DNA of 64,000 nucleotides, taken from the NCBI GenBank assembly GCA_021234155.1, contig JAJEKV010000086.1, positions 1,488,001 through 1,552,000 on the forward strand, in the 5' to 3' direction. How positions within the stretch are numbered: position 1 is the first letter of the stretch; each line of letters begins with the position of its first letter. A model generated the notes under the pieces. The model did not search any database and was not told the origin of the DNA. It was given only the letters and a program-made list of their open reading frames with translations. Of the stretch, positions 22,801 to 32,230 are shown piece after piece. This DNA comes from Isoetes taiwanensis. Its lineage: Eukaryota > Streptophyta > Lycopodiopsida > Isoetales > Isoetaceae. The translations under genes and the position numbers were made by a program.

Positions 22801-23775
22801 GCAATATTCCAGTTCTGATTTTCTATTAACTGTCGGATTGTAGCTCTGTCTGACACAATGCATGGCAGCAATGCAGATACTTCCGGCAGTAAATGACATT
22901 TCAAATGCTCTCTTTTTAATTTACATTGGCATCAACGATTTCATGCAAAATCTTGATAATATGAGCCTACAGCAAATAAAGGCCACCATTGTGCCTGATG
23001 CGGTTCAGAACATAATTAATGCCATTCAGGTGAGCATTTGTGCTCATATGTCAAGAAAAGAACTTTGCAAGTGCTCTGCCCTATGCTTAACCCAAAATCA
23101 TGGGCTTTTTCTTGTCAGAATCTACACTCTTATGGAGGAGCAAAAAAGTTTATGGTCGTAAATGTTCCTGCAATTGGTTGCTTTCCTGTGTTTTTAAGTA
23201 ATTTTGGAACCGGAAAATATGCAGATTATGATACCAAGGGCTGCTTAAGTGAGTACAATAATGCAGTTCGCTTTTACAATCAGGAGCTCAAAGAGGCCAC
23301 GAAAAGGATCAGCGAAGAAAACCCTGATATCAACATCATATATGCAGATTTTTTCCAGATCCACGAAGATGTGATTGAAAATGCAACGGCATATGGTAAG
23401 GGTGTTTTTTCATGTTCATGCAGTAAGGCAACCATGGATGGATTTTAGAAGCTATATTTTGTTCTATATATTTTTTTGTTCTATATGTAAGAGAATTGGA
23501 TAATTTTAATAGCACAACTTACTGCAGGATTTAGGGCGGATAAGAAATTGACGGCATGTTGTGGAGGAGGAGGAAGCTATGGAGTTCCGGTGACGCCATG
23601 CAGATACAAGAATACAAGTGTTTGCCAAGACCCATCTAGGTACATAAGCTGGGACGGAATTCATTTCACAGAGGGCTTTAGCCAATTTGTGGTCGCTTCT
23701 TTTATGAAGGGCAATTATTTGGATCCTTTCTACAATATGGCAGCATCGCGCCTTTCTTTATGCTGCATGTATTAA
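16890..23775 (+). CDS. GDSL esterase/lipase (five exons; intron 1 carries a Copia element)
   Basis: Exons 16890..17136, 22558..22764, 22869..23029, 23119..23395 and 23528..23775 join in frame (phases 1, 1, 0, 1) to 379 residues, the usual length for plant SGNH/GDSL enzymes. Block I is FVFGDSLSDTGN with the nucleophile Ser. Block II is NFAWRGATA, block III is YIGINDF, and block V is SWDGIHFTE with the Asp and His of the triad, preceded by the CCGGGGSYG segment. All catalytic positions are present. The start is the first ATG, at 16890. The first 30 or so residues are moderately hydrophobic and may be a secretion signal, as these are mostly apoplastic acyl-hydrolases. Substrate cannot be predicted. 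Introns 2-4 are short (about 90-130 bases), but intron 1 is 5.4 kb because of the antisense Copia element. It would be about 0.27 kb without it. No stop or frameshift is seen, so the gene may be functional. Confidence 0.9.
17301..17495 (-). repeat. 3' LTR of the GDSL-intron Copia
   Basis: A 195-bp terminal repeat matching 22249-22443 at every base I compared. It starts TGAAGCGAAG and ends CTCGTCCATCA on the plus strand and is preceded by the target duplication GATGT. It contains an AAATATATATAAC stretch that could act as a TATA or polyadenylation region. Confidence 0.97.
17546..18262 (-). pseudogene. Copia RNase H, frameshifted from the polyprotein
   Basis: The frame continues the polyprotein after the shift near 18255, with MSQVPYRSAVGCLLHIMVST as the conserved bridge after reverse transcriptase. 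It then has SFVDADWAGDPDTRRST, SCEAEYMA and the IYNDNKSAIAL region, with acidic RNase H residues present. It ends at a normal Copia C-terminus (HMPADLLTKPL, then the last 20 residues). As read it would not be joined to the reverse transcriptase without a frameshift. The break could be a real mutation or an assembly indel. Confidence 0.85.
18253..22131 (-). CDS. Copia gag-pol polyprotein (gag to reverse transcriptase)
   Basis: An open frame of 1292 codons from the ATG at 22131. Domains by approximate residue: gag 1-220; zinc knuckle CWVCQEVGHISRNC at 227-240; a charged Arg/Glu-rich linker; protease near 433; gag-pre-integrase with LWHRRLGHIS near 562; integrase with HTDVSGP, CDNAKEY and SERKIRTLKE carrying the D, D, E residues at about 628, 691 and 727; a Pro/Ser/Thr-rich linker; reverse transcriptase with DVKTAFLNGDI and the catalytic YVDDLII. 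The protease active site reads DCGATH where DSGA or DTGA is expected. The frame ends at TAG (18253) just before RNase H, which continues in another frame (17546-18262), so about one base is lost near 18255. Otherwise it is intact. Confidence 0.93.
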   Translation of the reverse strand: MSSLHIDLKNVDKLDRTNAMYWFWRMQSILEEREVWDVVIGDEPMPGVEIEKEEGSKGEGSKKKGISEWKKKDDKAKTTIIFGLKDAQIPLIRLAKTSQEGWECLKRTFLQNATSQKMQLWKAFFNAKMGDGADPAEHISKMQSMATQLGALNHNVSDEDLAMAILVSLPESYASLKQMMGCQNKKVESEVVIWAILNANAMTESMGDGTAFLAKGLENQRREPPRCWVCQEVGHISRNCSKARRGEDRHWKEGDSSRNDRKVDYKDSSRREGNRDNRREGASRREMDSRREGGFHRERDHPKKWANSKAAKAHVAKCDESTEEEYSSGPEGCMAVFDTVLEQESEMGIDKNFHMGIDDSEEDLYEEVLADTTLQAQAAQLMLQFLQTRWHNIHMDQGVEELDVQPKSLLAEAESEAFEADATINCPRSWIMDCGATHLMTPNKEWFVDLNAIHGDQYVNGISSGLKVEGAGSLNLHLQEHTITLHKVLFVPDLKRNLLSLSRLCDVGIQSFITAPTIYLINKERKVIGTGFREGHLYRFQEYVSVGGSAFVAHSSDEAIQLWHRRLGHISEGRMHQLSTGHMVTGIPYPFSGKLRICEGCIMAKQHKKARSKDKGTRATRLLGLVHTDVSGPVAVHSFSGALYFMVIIDDFSRYTTVFPLKSKGEVFHKFKIWKQQAERHTELKIHTLRCDNAKEYLSKEFSEYLEADGIQRHLSLPYEHHQNEVSERKIRTLKESARSMLKFAGLSDGFWEEAILTATYLSNRTPTVAVKGKTPAEVWLGVQPDLSHLRIFGCPAYAHISSEVRTKSADHAKRCIFVGYCSESKGYRLLDATSRKIIKACSVTFDEQGMEATSFFRSHVDTGLFQAPEQTQLWLEIPLVHTSPTVTPITTSTPPHSPTAPPLPSSHSPTVPPLPPSHGAPLSTPHVPSPSAPLSFSPPSAAPPPPPRRSTRPKKPTEKWTTYKGSANLALAHTQEELLDLHYPHWWTSDLEEACAHTALVTELFEPLTVTDALVSPQASQWHQAMLEELQSMQDTNAWTLMPLPPGRKPIGNKWIFKLKTSADNTIERYQARLVAKGFSQIPGIDYDETFSPVAKLSSIHVILALAAQEDFELHQMDVKTAFLNGDITEDIYMLQLEGFIDSNRPDLVCKLNRSIYGLKQSPRAWYKKLDQFLTSHGYTRCITKWNVYVKYDSSTMTIIVVYVDDLIIACNCVSALKHLKHLLHSAFHTADLGELHHCLGLQITRNRASQTLHIHHKAILKLCSRFGLLHASSKSTPLATHTKLSQGQCT
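22237..22248 (-). promoter_or_regulatory. Primer binding site, initiator tRNA-Met type
   Basis: Reads TGGTATCAGAGC on the minus strand, complementary to the 3' end of plant initiator tRNA-Met, directly next to the 5' LTR. This is the usual primer for plant Copia elements. Confidence 0.93.
22249..22443 (-). repeat. 5' LTR of the GDSL-intron Copia
   Basis: The 195-bp partner of 17301-17495, followed by the target duplication GATGT (22444-22448). Its inner edge touches the tRNA primer site. As the 5' LTR on the minus strand it would promote transcription antisense to the GDSL gene. Confidence 0.97.
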
Positions 23776-25411
23776 AAATTGCTTTTCTTCTGTTAAATCC
23801 ACTGTAGGTTCGGGCACCCCAGACCAGGTTCCATTCAAGCCTATAGAATCCCATTACTATAATAACGGGATAAATATTTGTGTCATTTGTTGCAAAGTTT
23901 CAGTCCAGTGTTGGGCAAACATTTTGCCCACCAAAAACTCACCACCCAACTATCAAACCTTCCTAGATAAAACAAAGAATGGGCCATAATAACAGAGAAT
24001 GAAGCACCAATACCCAGAAGCAAATAGGCCAGCGCAAATGCCTTGGGTAGGTAATCTTTCACCCAAATCAGAGAAATCTAAGAACAAAAAGATATAGAGA
24101 TGAATGCACTATAGTTCAAAGTGGAAAAAGAATACTAGAACTTATCATGCATAGCTACGGTGGTAACAGACAATAGCAGACCCTAGTTTTCTTCACATAA
24201 AAAGCACTATAATTTCAGATTGGAATCGGCCAAAATCCGAAAAACTATGATTTTAGTGGACGAAGGCAGAACCGACATATTGGGATTTTGAACAATCAAA
24301 TCGCAAACCCGGATGGAGGATTTGTATAGTGCCACTGACTTTGCCCAACATTGTTCCACTCCCTTCAGGAAGTTCGCAACCAAATAAGTAAGTTGATAAG
24401 GATTAGATTCTTCATTCTTGACTTATTAAAGTATTCAATGTCTTTGTTGTAGTTTGGTAGCTAGTCTTTGGATTAGAGGCCTTATGTTCAAGTCTCTTTT
24501 AGGACATTCAGATACGTCCTAAACCATAGTTACCGGGAACGCCGTTCCAAACGCATTCCTGTTCTGAAACGCGTTCCCCAGGCTTCTAGGGTTCTATGTT
24601 CCTGTCGAGTTCCCGTTCTGGATCCTTTGTTATCGGGAACGACGTGCCCAATAAGTTCCCTAAAAATCACAAAAAGCCAACAAAACCTTAATGATTTTTT
24701 TAACAAAAAATCTTCATTTATGTTTTTTTCCCCCTTTTTTTCGGCGGGAGAAAAGAACAGTGCGGTCGCTGGCAACGCAACATCAAAAAAGGTCATCATT
24801 GTCTCTTTGCCCGTGGTCGTTTACATCTCCACTGCTAATCCAGCCTTCCTATCTATCTTTAAATCCCTGACCTGTGCCTGCCTCTAAATAATCGGCTCGG
24901 ATGATCTCTGTAATTGGCTCTGATGTGTAATGTACTAATGTGTAATCGGCTCTAATCATCTCTGTTTGTTTTTTAAGCAAAACAAGGTAAGACAACAATT
25001 TTCCTTTGATTATTTGCAAGGAGACACAAAGGTTCTCATAGTCTATTGTCTGGTCTATTTTCTTCTCTAGTAGCCTAGCTCAAACCACTCTCCTGCTTCA
25101 AAATGACCTACTTCAGTGGTTCAAAATGACCTGCTTCATAATCAGATGCAGTGATTATTATTGTTGCTCACCTGTTCATCACCAGATTGAATCAAAACTT
25201 GTAAGTATTCTGATTTTCTAATATTGTTTATTGATTGGTTCTGTCTGCCAGTGCTAGTAGACTTTTCATTCAAAGGGAATTAGCTTTTCATTCAAGCAGT
25301 CCATTCCATCTATCTCTTTGTGAATGTGGTCCAATGATTTAATCTATCTGCTTTGAAAAACTAGCAAACTGTATTGTTGAATGCTTGATTATTCAAGCAT
25401 GTTTTAGCGTT
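23776..25411. other. No recognisable gene; GGAACG-rich cluster at 24.53-24.66 kb
   Basis: No coding domain is seen. From 24530 to 24660 the plus strand has several GGAACG/CGTTCC palindrome-like words (GGGAACGCCGTTCC, GAAACGCGTTCCCC, GGGAACGACG). The opposite open frame 24799..24530 is built largely of translated copies of these and is not taken as a gene. Confidence 0.45.
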
Positions 25412-25416
25412 ACGGT

Positions 25417-25673
25417 TGATAAAGTAATGCAAAAAGGCAATAATCTATTGATAACCTGAGCCAAGCGCTCAAGACAACGTACAAGAAAGGAGACAACTGC
25501 AGAAGGACTCAGTGTCGATCTCAAGGAAACACGCTGCTTAAATAGAAATCTAGCTAACAAGAAACTAACGGCTAGTGCAGAAAATAGAAGGGTTGTTGCA
25601 GATCGTGCAGGTGGCAGCGTCCATCATATGTCAGTTGGGATTCCCACTGACACTGGAATCATGATCCCGAACA
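25417..25673 (-). repeat. 3' LTR of the 25.4-30.2 kb Copia
   Basis: A 257-bp terminal repeat, TGATAAAGTAATGC to ATCCCGAACA. It differs from its partner at four positions: AAGGCAAT/AAGACAAT, GACTCAG/GACACAG, CTCAAGG/CTGAAGG and TCCCGAA/TCCGGAA. Confidence 0.95.
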
Positions 25674-25768
25674 CCCCCCACTCAGTGTCATGTGGGAATC
25701 CAAAGAGGAACCCCCATTGAGTTTGACCAAACCAAGGAGATCTGAGCATTTCTGGTGCTTCTGTCGGG

Positions 25769-27952
25769 CTAAAGCCTTGGTAAGAACATCTGCTGGCATG
25801 TTTTGTCAGTGGAGCAGTAAGCGAGACGAATGGTACCAGCAGTCACAAGATCGCGAACAAAATGGTATTGGATGTCAATGTGCTTGACACGTTTGTTCAT
25901 GATGGGATTGCGAGCTATGGAAATAGCGCCCTGGTTGTCTGTATGAATTAGAATGCCATTGGAATGAGGAAAACCAAGATCAGCAGTGAGACGTTGGAGC
26001 CAGAGAGCTTCGTGGGAAGCATGGGCTATGGCAATGTATTCAGCCTCCATGCTAGAAAGCGAGACACAGGTTTGCTTGGTGCTGCTCCAGCTGATGGGAC
26101 CACCGCCTAAGAGGAAAACAAAGCCAAAGGTTGATTTGCGATCATGATGGTCACCTGCCCAGTCGGCGTCACAGTAGCCAAGGATTTCAGGAGGGGAAGT
26201 GGACTGATAGGAGATGCCAAGGTGAAGGGAGCCAGCCAAGTAGCGCAACACGCGTTTGAGGGAAGTGCAATGGGAATGTTTGGGATGGAGGAAGAACTGG
26301 CTGAGTTTACATAAGGAGAAAGCAAGATCAGGCCGGGTTGAGATGGCAGCAAAGTTGAGCATGCCCAAGATGTGGCGATAAGAATCATGAATGAATTGAA
26401 AGGCTGGAGCGCAGGGAGGATCATCAGGAAGAAGTATAGTGCCAAACTCTATGGGAGTGGAGACGGGATTGCAGGAAAGCATGTGGAAACGAGTGAGAAT
26501 GTCACAGAGATATTTGTGTTGGGAGAGATGAATAGAACCAGAAGACTGATCGTAGGATATTTCAATGCCTAGAAAGTAGTGGACAATGCCCAAGTCTTTC
26601 ATGCGAAAATGGGAGTTTAGTTGCTGTTTAAGGTGGATCAGAGAGGACTCAGAGGCAGCAACAATGAGAAGATCGTCCACATAGCATAAGACTAGAAGGA
26701 ATGAAGGCTGAAGTTGGAGATAGACAGTGGGATCAGCAAGACTACGTGTGAAGCCCAGTGAAAGAAGTGTGTCATCAAGGCGAGCATACCAGGAGCGAGA
26801 AGCTTGACGGAGGCCATAGAGGGCTTTGTGCAATTTGCAAACAAGAGAGGGGTCAGCTGAGACAAATCCTTGGGGCTGCTCAAGAAAGACTTCTTCCTGT
26901 AAGTTACCATTCAGAAATGCATTTTGAACATCCATTTGATGGATATGGAACCGATGTGTAGCAGCAAAAGCCAAGACAGTGCGAATGGAAACCATACGAG
27001 CAACTGGAGCATATGTGTCTTCAAAATCAATGCCTTCCACCTGTGTATAACCGCGAGCTACAAGGCGAGCCTTGAAACGTGCAACACTACCATTGGAATG
27101 GTATTTAAGCTTATAAACCCATTTGCTTGAGATGACAGCCCGATCAGTAGGACGAGCACCAAAGGACCATGTTTCTGCTGCATGTATGGAATCAATCTCT
27201 TCCTGCATGGCCCGAAACCATTCTGCCTTGTAGGGATCACGAATTGCTTGAGAGTAGCTGTGGGGTTCAGAAGGGAGTTCTTGAGTAACAAAGGAATAAT
27301 CTTTGGCCCAATGAGGAGGTCGTTTGAGCCGAATGGATCTTGGGGAAAGTGGTGGAGAGAGGGGAACAGAGTGAGATTCAGGGACCAAGACATCGTCTGT
27401 GGCAGCAGTAGATTCATGAGATTGAGGAGGAGATCTGGGAGGGGAAGATGGTGGGGACTGAGAAGAAGGAGAAGGGGAATGTGTAGAAGAGGATGGTGGT
27501 GCAGAAGACAAAGGTGGTAGAGGAGGAGGTGGAGGATCATAGAAATCAAGAAGAACGAAATTGGGGGGCAGAGGGATATGATGGCATGGTGTATCTTCAA
27601 GAAAACAGACGTGACAGCTTACAAGAAGGCGCTGGGTGTGCAGATTATAGAGACGGTAAGCCTTTTGAATTAAACAGTACCCAATAAACATGCAAGGAAT
27701 AGCCTTTGAATCAAGCTTAGATCTGTGGGAGTGAGGAATATGGCAGAATGCTTGGCAACCAAAGACACGGAGATGATCCAAGGAAACAAATTTGCCGGTC
27801 CAAACCTCTTCAAGAATTTGCTGATGAATGGCACTGTGTGGAGAGTGATTGAGCAAATAGGCTGCAGTAGATATAGCCTCACCCCAAAATTGCATAGGGA
27901 TGTTCATGCCAATAACAAGAGTCCGAGCCATCTCTAAAAGAGATCTGTTCAC
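25769..27952 (-). pseudogene. Copia integrase end, reverse transcriptase and RNase H (long open part)
   Basis: An open stretch of 727 codons. It starts within the integrase (NRSLLEMARTLVIGMNIPMQ), passes a Pro/Ser-rich linker, then reverse transcriptase with MDVQNAFLNGNLQEEVFLEQ and the catalytic CYVDDLLIV, and RNase H with YCDADWAGDHHDRKST and SMEAEYIAIAHA. The end is frameshifted within an A run: CSTDKTCQQMFL replaces the expected PADVLTKAL, which is visible in the next frame. It is the best preserved part of this element but lacks a proper start. Confidence 0.88.
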
Positions 27953-28840
27953 GCGTTCAGCACGCCCATTTTATTCAGGTGAATATGGGCTGGAAACCTC
28001 ATGTTGAATGCCACGGTCTGCACAAAAAAGAGCAAAAGCATTGGAACAATATTCACCACCACCATCACTGCGTAGTGTAATCAGACGAGATCCAGAGGAG
28101 CGTTCAACTTGAGCAAGAAAATGGCGGAAATAAGAGAAGGCATCACTCTTGTAAGGAGGAGATAAACGAATAATTTCCGGCTGTGATCATCCAAGAAAGT
28201 AAGAATATATTTGGCACCTCCAATGGTAGGGATAGGCAAGGGTCCACAAATGTCTGTGTGGACTAAAACCAGCGGGGCATGGGCACGAGAAGAGGAGAGT
28301 GGGAAAGAGGAGCGTGTAATTTTACCCTGTAAGCAAGCAGAACAAGAAAATGAATTAGCAGGTGATGAAGACAGCAGCCCCTTGGAAATGAGGATCTTGA
28401 GACGAGATTGTGCAATGTGGCCAAGCCGGGCATGCCAAAGGGAAGTATTGCTGGAGGGAATGTGTGCAAGAAGTGCATGAGCAGGAGGATGTGAAGGATC
28501 ATGGATCTGATACAGATTCCCAATGCGTGTGCCAGAGAGTACCAAGTCATTGGAGGCATTTCTGATGGAACAGGAATTGAGATTAAAGGTGACATGGTAA
28601 CCATCAGAGGTAATTTTGCTTACAGACAGAAGCTGTTTATGGAGCCCAGGCACGTGAAGAACATCTTCTAGTTGGTGTTCAAAACCTCCTGGAAGAATAA
28701 GTGTGGCAGTCCCAATAGCAACTCCAAATTGAATGCTATTATCAACCCATGCAAACTGAGCGATGTGGGCTGAGAGGAGTATAGGTCTGATAAATATTGC
28801 GGTTGGGAGTCATGTGGCAACTGGCACCTGAATCAATATA
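27953..28840 (-). pseudogene. Copia protease, pre-integrase and integrase (broken)
   Basis: Protease DSGASCHMTPN lies near 28820, just after a TGA where Trp is expected. The frame 28653..28081 covers LWHARLGHIAQSRLKIL, then CSACLQGKITRSSFP, and LVHTDICGPLPIPTIGGAKY with the first catalytic Asp. It frameshifts after SRK, near 28180. The second Asp lies in LRSDGGGEYCSN. The segment PYSPE-stop-NGRAERVNRSL near 27970 has TAA in place of the usual Gln codon before the catalytic Glu. Confidence 0.8.
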
Positions 28841-29281
28841 TCAAGAAGAACCAGAGATGGGAATTTCAGTGGTAGCAATGAATAAGAATTCTGGAGTAGG
28901 AAGAAGAGGAGCAGATGGCGGAGATTCTGGATGAAGAAGAGGAGCAGATGGGGAGGATAAAGTGGGCGATAGTGGAGATGAAAAGGCATCACTGGGAAAG
29001 ATTTCCTGGACAAGATTATTGTGCTCGTCAGCCTTGGGTGGGCGTTGGACAGCAACAGGAGATGGTGCAGTGCATTCTTTGGCAAAATGTCCAGCGTTGG
29101 CATCTGTAGCAAGTAACAGTGGATCTATCCAATTTTGGACGACGTGGAGGAGCTTTTGTGGCTGCTAGCATGACAGATTCTGAGGAGGGCTTGTTGGTGC
29201 CGTGACGGATGGCCTCAGTTTGGACTCGATCAATTGCAGAAGCAAAGGTGTAATCAGAGAGTCTGCCTTCAAGATTGACAA

Positions 29282-29806
29282 TTAGGCCATCATAGGAATG
29301 GGGCAAGCTGTTGAGAAGCATGCAAACTTTTTCATCGTTGGCGTCTCTACACCAGTAGCATCAAGATCGTCAAGCATCTCTTTCATCCGGCAAATATGAG
29401 ATGTGACGTCTCCACCTTCTGCAAGATGCAGATCATACAGAGCCTTGTGAAGTGCAAGACGATTCCCAGCAGTCTTAGAAGCATAGTGGTTATCTAAGAT
29501 CTGCAACATGGCATAGGCTGTATTGGCACCTTTCACCAATCGAGCTGGAGTATCACCGAGGCTTGTACAGATGATCAACCGAGCCTTGCGGTCTTTTTCA
29601 GGAGTGATCAGATCACGTTCATCAAGAACCACCTCAAGATTCCCATTGGGACCAAGAGGATTGCCGGGCTGAGTGGCAGTGAGCCACAAATCTTTATCTT
29701 CAAGAGTCATCTGGAGTCGCCATCGCCACATTTGATAGTTCTTCCCATCAAATCGGGGAAGCAGACGCCAATCATTTGGAGATGCGATGCTGACCACAGA
29801 ATCCAT
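29282..29806 (-). pseudogene. Copia gag (N-terminal part)
   Basis: The start ATG at 29806 opens MDSVVSIASPNDWRLLPRFD, followed by NYQMWRWRLQMTLEDKDLW, a typical Copia gag beginning. The frame shifts near 29300 into 29321..29028 (LLNSLPHSYDGLIVNLEGRL). There the zinc knuckle begins CYRC and is itself interrupted by a one-base insertion before the GHFAKEC part. Gag forms the particle shell. This copy cannot make an intact one. Confidence 0.8.
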
Positions 29807-29911
29807 GATCAAGAAACAAGAAAAGTGATGGACAATAGGATTATCAGGAGCCTTTTTATAAAGCAACGAGCCGTAAAGGAATCATAGGAATTTAAGCGCA
29901 GGAATAGGTTC

Positions 29912-29925
29912 GTGGGCCCATAACC
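29912..29925 (-). promoter_or_regulatory. Primer binding site for the anticodon arm of initiator tRNA-Met
   Basis: The plus strand reads GTGGGCCCATAACC with no gap to the LTR. From memory, plant initiator tRNA-Met has exactly this sequence around its CAU anticodon. The minus-strand transcript GGTTATGGGCCCAC would therefore pair with the anticodon stem-loop instead of the tRNA 3' end. That is the half-tRNA priming arrangement known for Drosophila copia and yeast Ty5. Confidence 0.75.
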
Positions 29926-30182
29926 TGATAAAGTAATGCAAAAAGACAATAATCTATTGATAACCTGAGCCAAGCGCTCAAGACAACGTACAAGAAAGGA
30001 GACAACTGCAGAAGGACACAGTGTCGATCTGAAGGAAACACGCTGCTTAAATAGAAATCTAGCTAACAAGAAACTAACGGCTAGTGCAGAAAATAGAAGG
30101 GTTGTTGCAGATCGTGCAGGTGGCAGCGTCCATCATATGTCAGTTGGGATTCCCACTGACACTGGAATCATGATCCGGAACA
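29926..30182 (-). repeat. 5' LTR of the 25.4-30.2 kb Copia
   Basis: The 257-bp partner of 25417-25673, followed by the target duplication ACGGT. Its inner edge directly touches the unusual primer site. Confidence 0.95.
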
Positions 30183-30187
30183 ACGGT

Positions 30188-31388
30188 TACGCTTTTTACA
30201 AATAGATTCTCGGTAAGGATTCCTTTACTCATAATCATATACCTTAAGTCTTAAGTCTTAAACGCAGAAATAGAATTTTGTAATAGAGCCAGATTATCAA
30301 AATTGTAACTTGTTGACATAGTAGACGTCATTCTATAATCTTAGATCTTTTTTTTTTTTTTGCCTTTTCTTTTATGTGATCTTTGAGTGGCTGCTTGGCT
30401 GCTCATTCATTAGACTTCTTTATTAGATTATTTTTGAACATTTTATGTTCTTGAAAAGTAGAAAGAAAATCTTGGATTGAATTCTTTTTCTTAAATTCTT
30501 GTGGGTAGCCCTCATAATTGTATTTTGCACGTACAAAATCAACACCATATAGTATTCCGCTTGAAATCTTATAGTATTTTGCGAATCTTGTTATACAGTA
30601 TAGCAAATTTTGTACTTGCATACCCCACAAACGAGGAACTTTACGTACGGTGTAGATTAAGGAATAAGGGGTGAATATGCCTATCCAACAGCTCTCATTG
30701 ACCGGAGTCACCCCCCGTGTGAATATGCACCCAAACCAAAGGGGGTTTAAGGGGGATTTTAATTTAAATGTGTGTTGGTTGTTAATGTCAATGGTTGTTA
30801 TGTGTTGGGGGATTTAATTTTTATATGTTGGATGTTAATGGCTTGTGTTGCAAAAAAAATTTTTTGGCCCGGGGACGTCCCCCCCCCTCCCGGTGTGACA
30901 AAATTTTAGAATTCAAACCAGAAAAAAACTAGAATTCATTTGAGGCTTTCATCACCTGTAGCTTTTGAATTTCATCACAATAAAACAAATAGAACATAAG
31001 TAAAAGTTACCATAAAGATAGAGCCTTGGAAGGATCTAGAAGCCTTGGAATTTGCTTAATAACTGCCTCAAAATCTAAAAAAGCATGGTAATTTTTTTGC
31101 AAGCTTCATTCGGAATGAGCCATAAAACAATATCCAATAGCGCAATCCTGTATTAATCAGCTGGTAGGTTGTGAAAGCCTACCAAACCCGACTGAAAAAT
31201 TGCTGTTTTAGCATAGATAACTTAACCAAACATATCCATATCATACACTATCAAAAAATCTCTGAGGAGAGAGCTTTCCAACGCAATAAAAATCATCTCA
31301 AACAGAGCTCTGGATCAAAAGTTATGATAAGAAATGTGTTGCCGGCGGGAAAACTGCACTACATGCGCCCTTCAAGCCTTTCATGTGC
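30188..31388. other. No recognisable gene
   Basis: AT-rich, with a T run near 30348-30361 and G-rich and C-rich patches near 30720-30890. The minus-strand open frame 30711..30403 has no recognisable domain. Confidence 0.45.
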
Positions 31389-31389
31389 C

Positions 31390-31625
31390 CATTATGCACC
31401 ACGTACACAAAAAGAGGGCTTTTGTTGTGAGCCATTGGTTGTTGACCATTACGCACCACACACACAAAAAAAGGGCTTTTGTTGTGAGCCATTGGTTGTT
31501 TCCCATTATGCACCACACACACAAAAAGAGGGCTTTTGTTGTGAGCCATTGGTTGTTGACCACTATGCACCACATGCACAAAAAAAGGGCTTTTGTCGTG
31601 AGCCATTGGTTGTTGACCATTGGAA
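31390..31625. repeat. 57-bp minisatellite, about four copies, open in several frames
   Basis: A unit containing GGGCTTTTGTTGTGAGCCAT and CCATTACGCACCACACACAC recurs four times with a few substitutions. Because 57 is a multiple of three and the unit lacks stops in several frames, long overlapping open frames appear on both strands (for example 31171-31695 plus and 31645-31322 minus). A plus-frame unit reads HYAPHTQKKGFCCEPLVVD. I treat these as a repeat artefact, not as genes. Confidence 0.85.
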
Positions 31626-31879
31626 AAAAAAAAGGCTAAAATCAATGGCTCAGAAATGGTGCACTCTAGATGTACGCATTAGTACATCCATTTGAATACA
31701 TCAGGAAATCATAGGAAAACTTTAGTAAAAAGCGTACAAAAACACAAAGAAAACCCCCTGTTATTATGCTACATATTATCGTTCATGATGTGGATTATGT
31801 GCCGCAAGAGGAGGAGGACATGGAGGAAATTGCATTGTCTTAGTTCCAAGGAGAGAAAAAGCTACGAAAAAAAGGGCCT

Positions 31880-32230
31880 AATCTGTCACAATGGTGAGAG
31901 GAGGTAATTTTGGTTGGCCCTTCACCTAGAAGAGGTGGTGCTAGGAAGTGGTGTTGCAAGTTTTGCAAGATAGAAAAGACTGAAGGAACAGATAAAGTAA
32001 AGAAACACTTGGTTGGACACGGAAAAGGATCATTAGAGTGTGCCACAATTGATGATGCAACTAGGGAACGCCTCTTAAGCTTCTCAAATGTTCTAGATGG
32101 AATTTCACCTAAAAGAAACAAGAGATTGAATGCCGCAAAATGTGTAGCAGCCCTAGTGACTCCTCCTACTATAGCAACTTCATGTAATATAGGTGGCACT
32201 AGCTCTCAAAAAAATGCTCATCAAGTTTAA
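31880..32230 (+). pseudogene. hAT-type transposase, N-terminal BED zinc finger fragment
   Basis: The plus frame reads RRGGARKWCCKFCKIEKTEG, then KVKKHLVGHGKGSLEC. This gives Cys-x2-Cys, His and His/Cys spacing like the BED finger at the start of plant hAT transposases. It continues ATIDDATRERLLSF and ends at 32230 (stop TAA) without the catalytic or dimerisation domains. No proper ATG is evident in this frame, and the preceding ATG-led frame hits TAG. It is probably a stranded 5' piece of a hAT element. Confidence 0.6.

Larger units (their letters stand above)
25417..30182 (-). mobile_element. Ty1/Copia retrotransposon with internal (half-tRNA) primer site, decayed
   Basis: A 4766-bp element with 257-bp LTRs at 25417-25673 and 29926-30182. 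LTRs begin TGATAAAG and end GAACA. I count four mismatches between them (about 1.6 percent). The 5-bp target duplication ACGGT is at 25412-25416 and 30183-30187. The purine tract GAGTGGGGGG (minus strand, 25674-25683) abuts the 3' LTR. The site next to the 5' LTR is not the usual TGGTATCAGAGC but complements the anticodon arm of initiator tRNA-Met. Coding sequence runs from 29806 to about 25740 on the minus strand with several stops and frameshifts, so this copy is defective. Confidence 0.95.

Noticed and set aside
24530-24799. A minus-strand 89-codon open frame
   Set aside because: Composed of translated GGAACG palindromes and a Lys-rich run; no domain and no splice context.
31171-31695. A 174-codon plus-strand open frame with repeated GFCCEPLVV units
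   Set aside because: It is the translation of a 57-bp minisatellite that is open in several frames on both strands; no domain or splice evidence.
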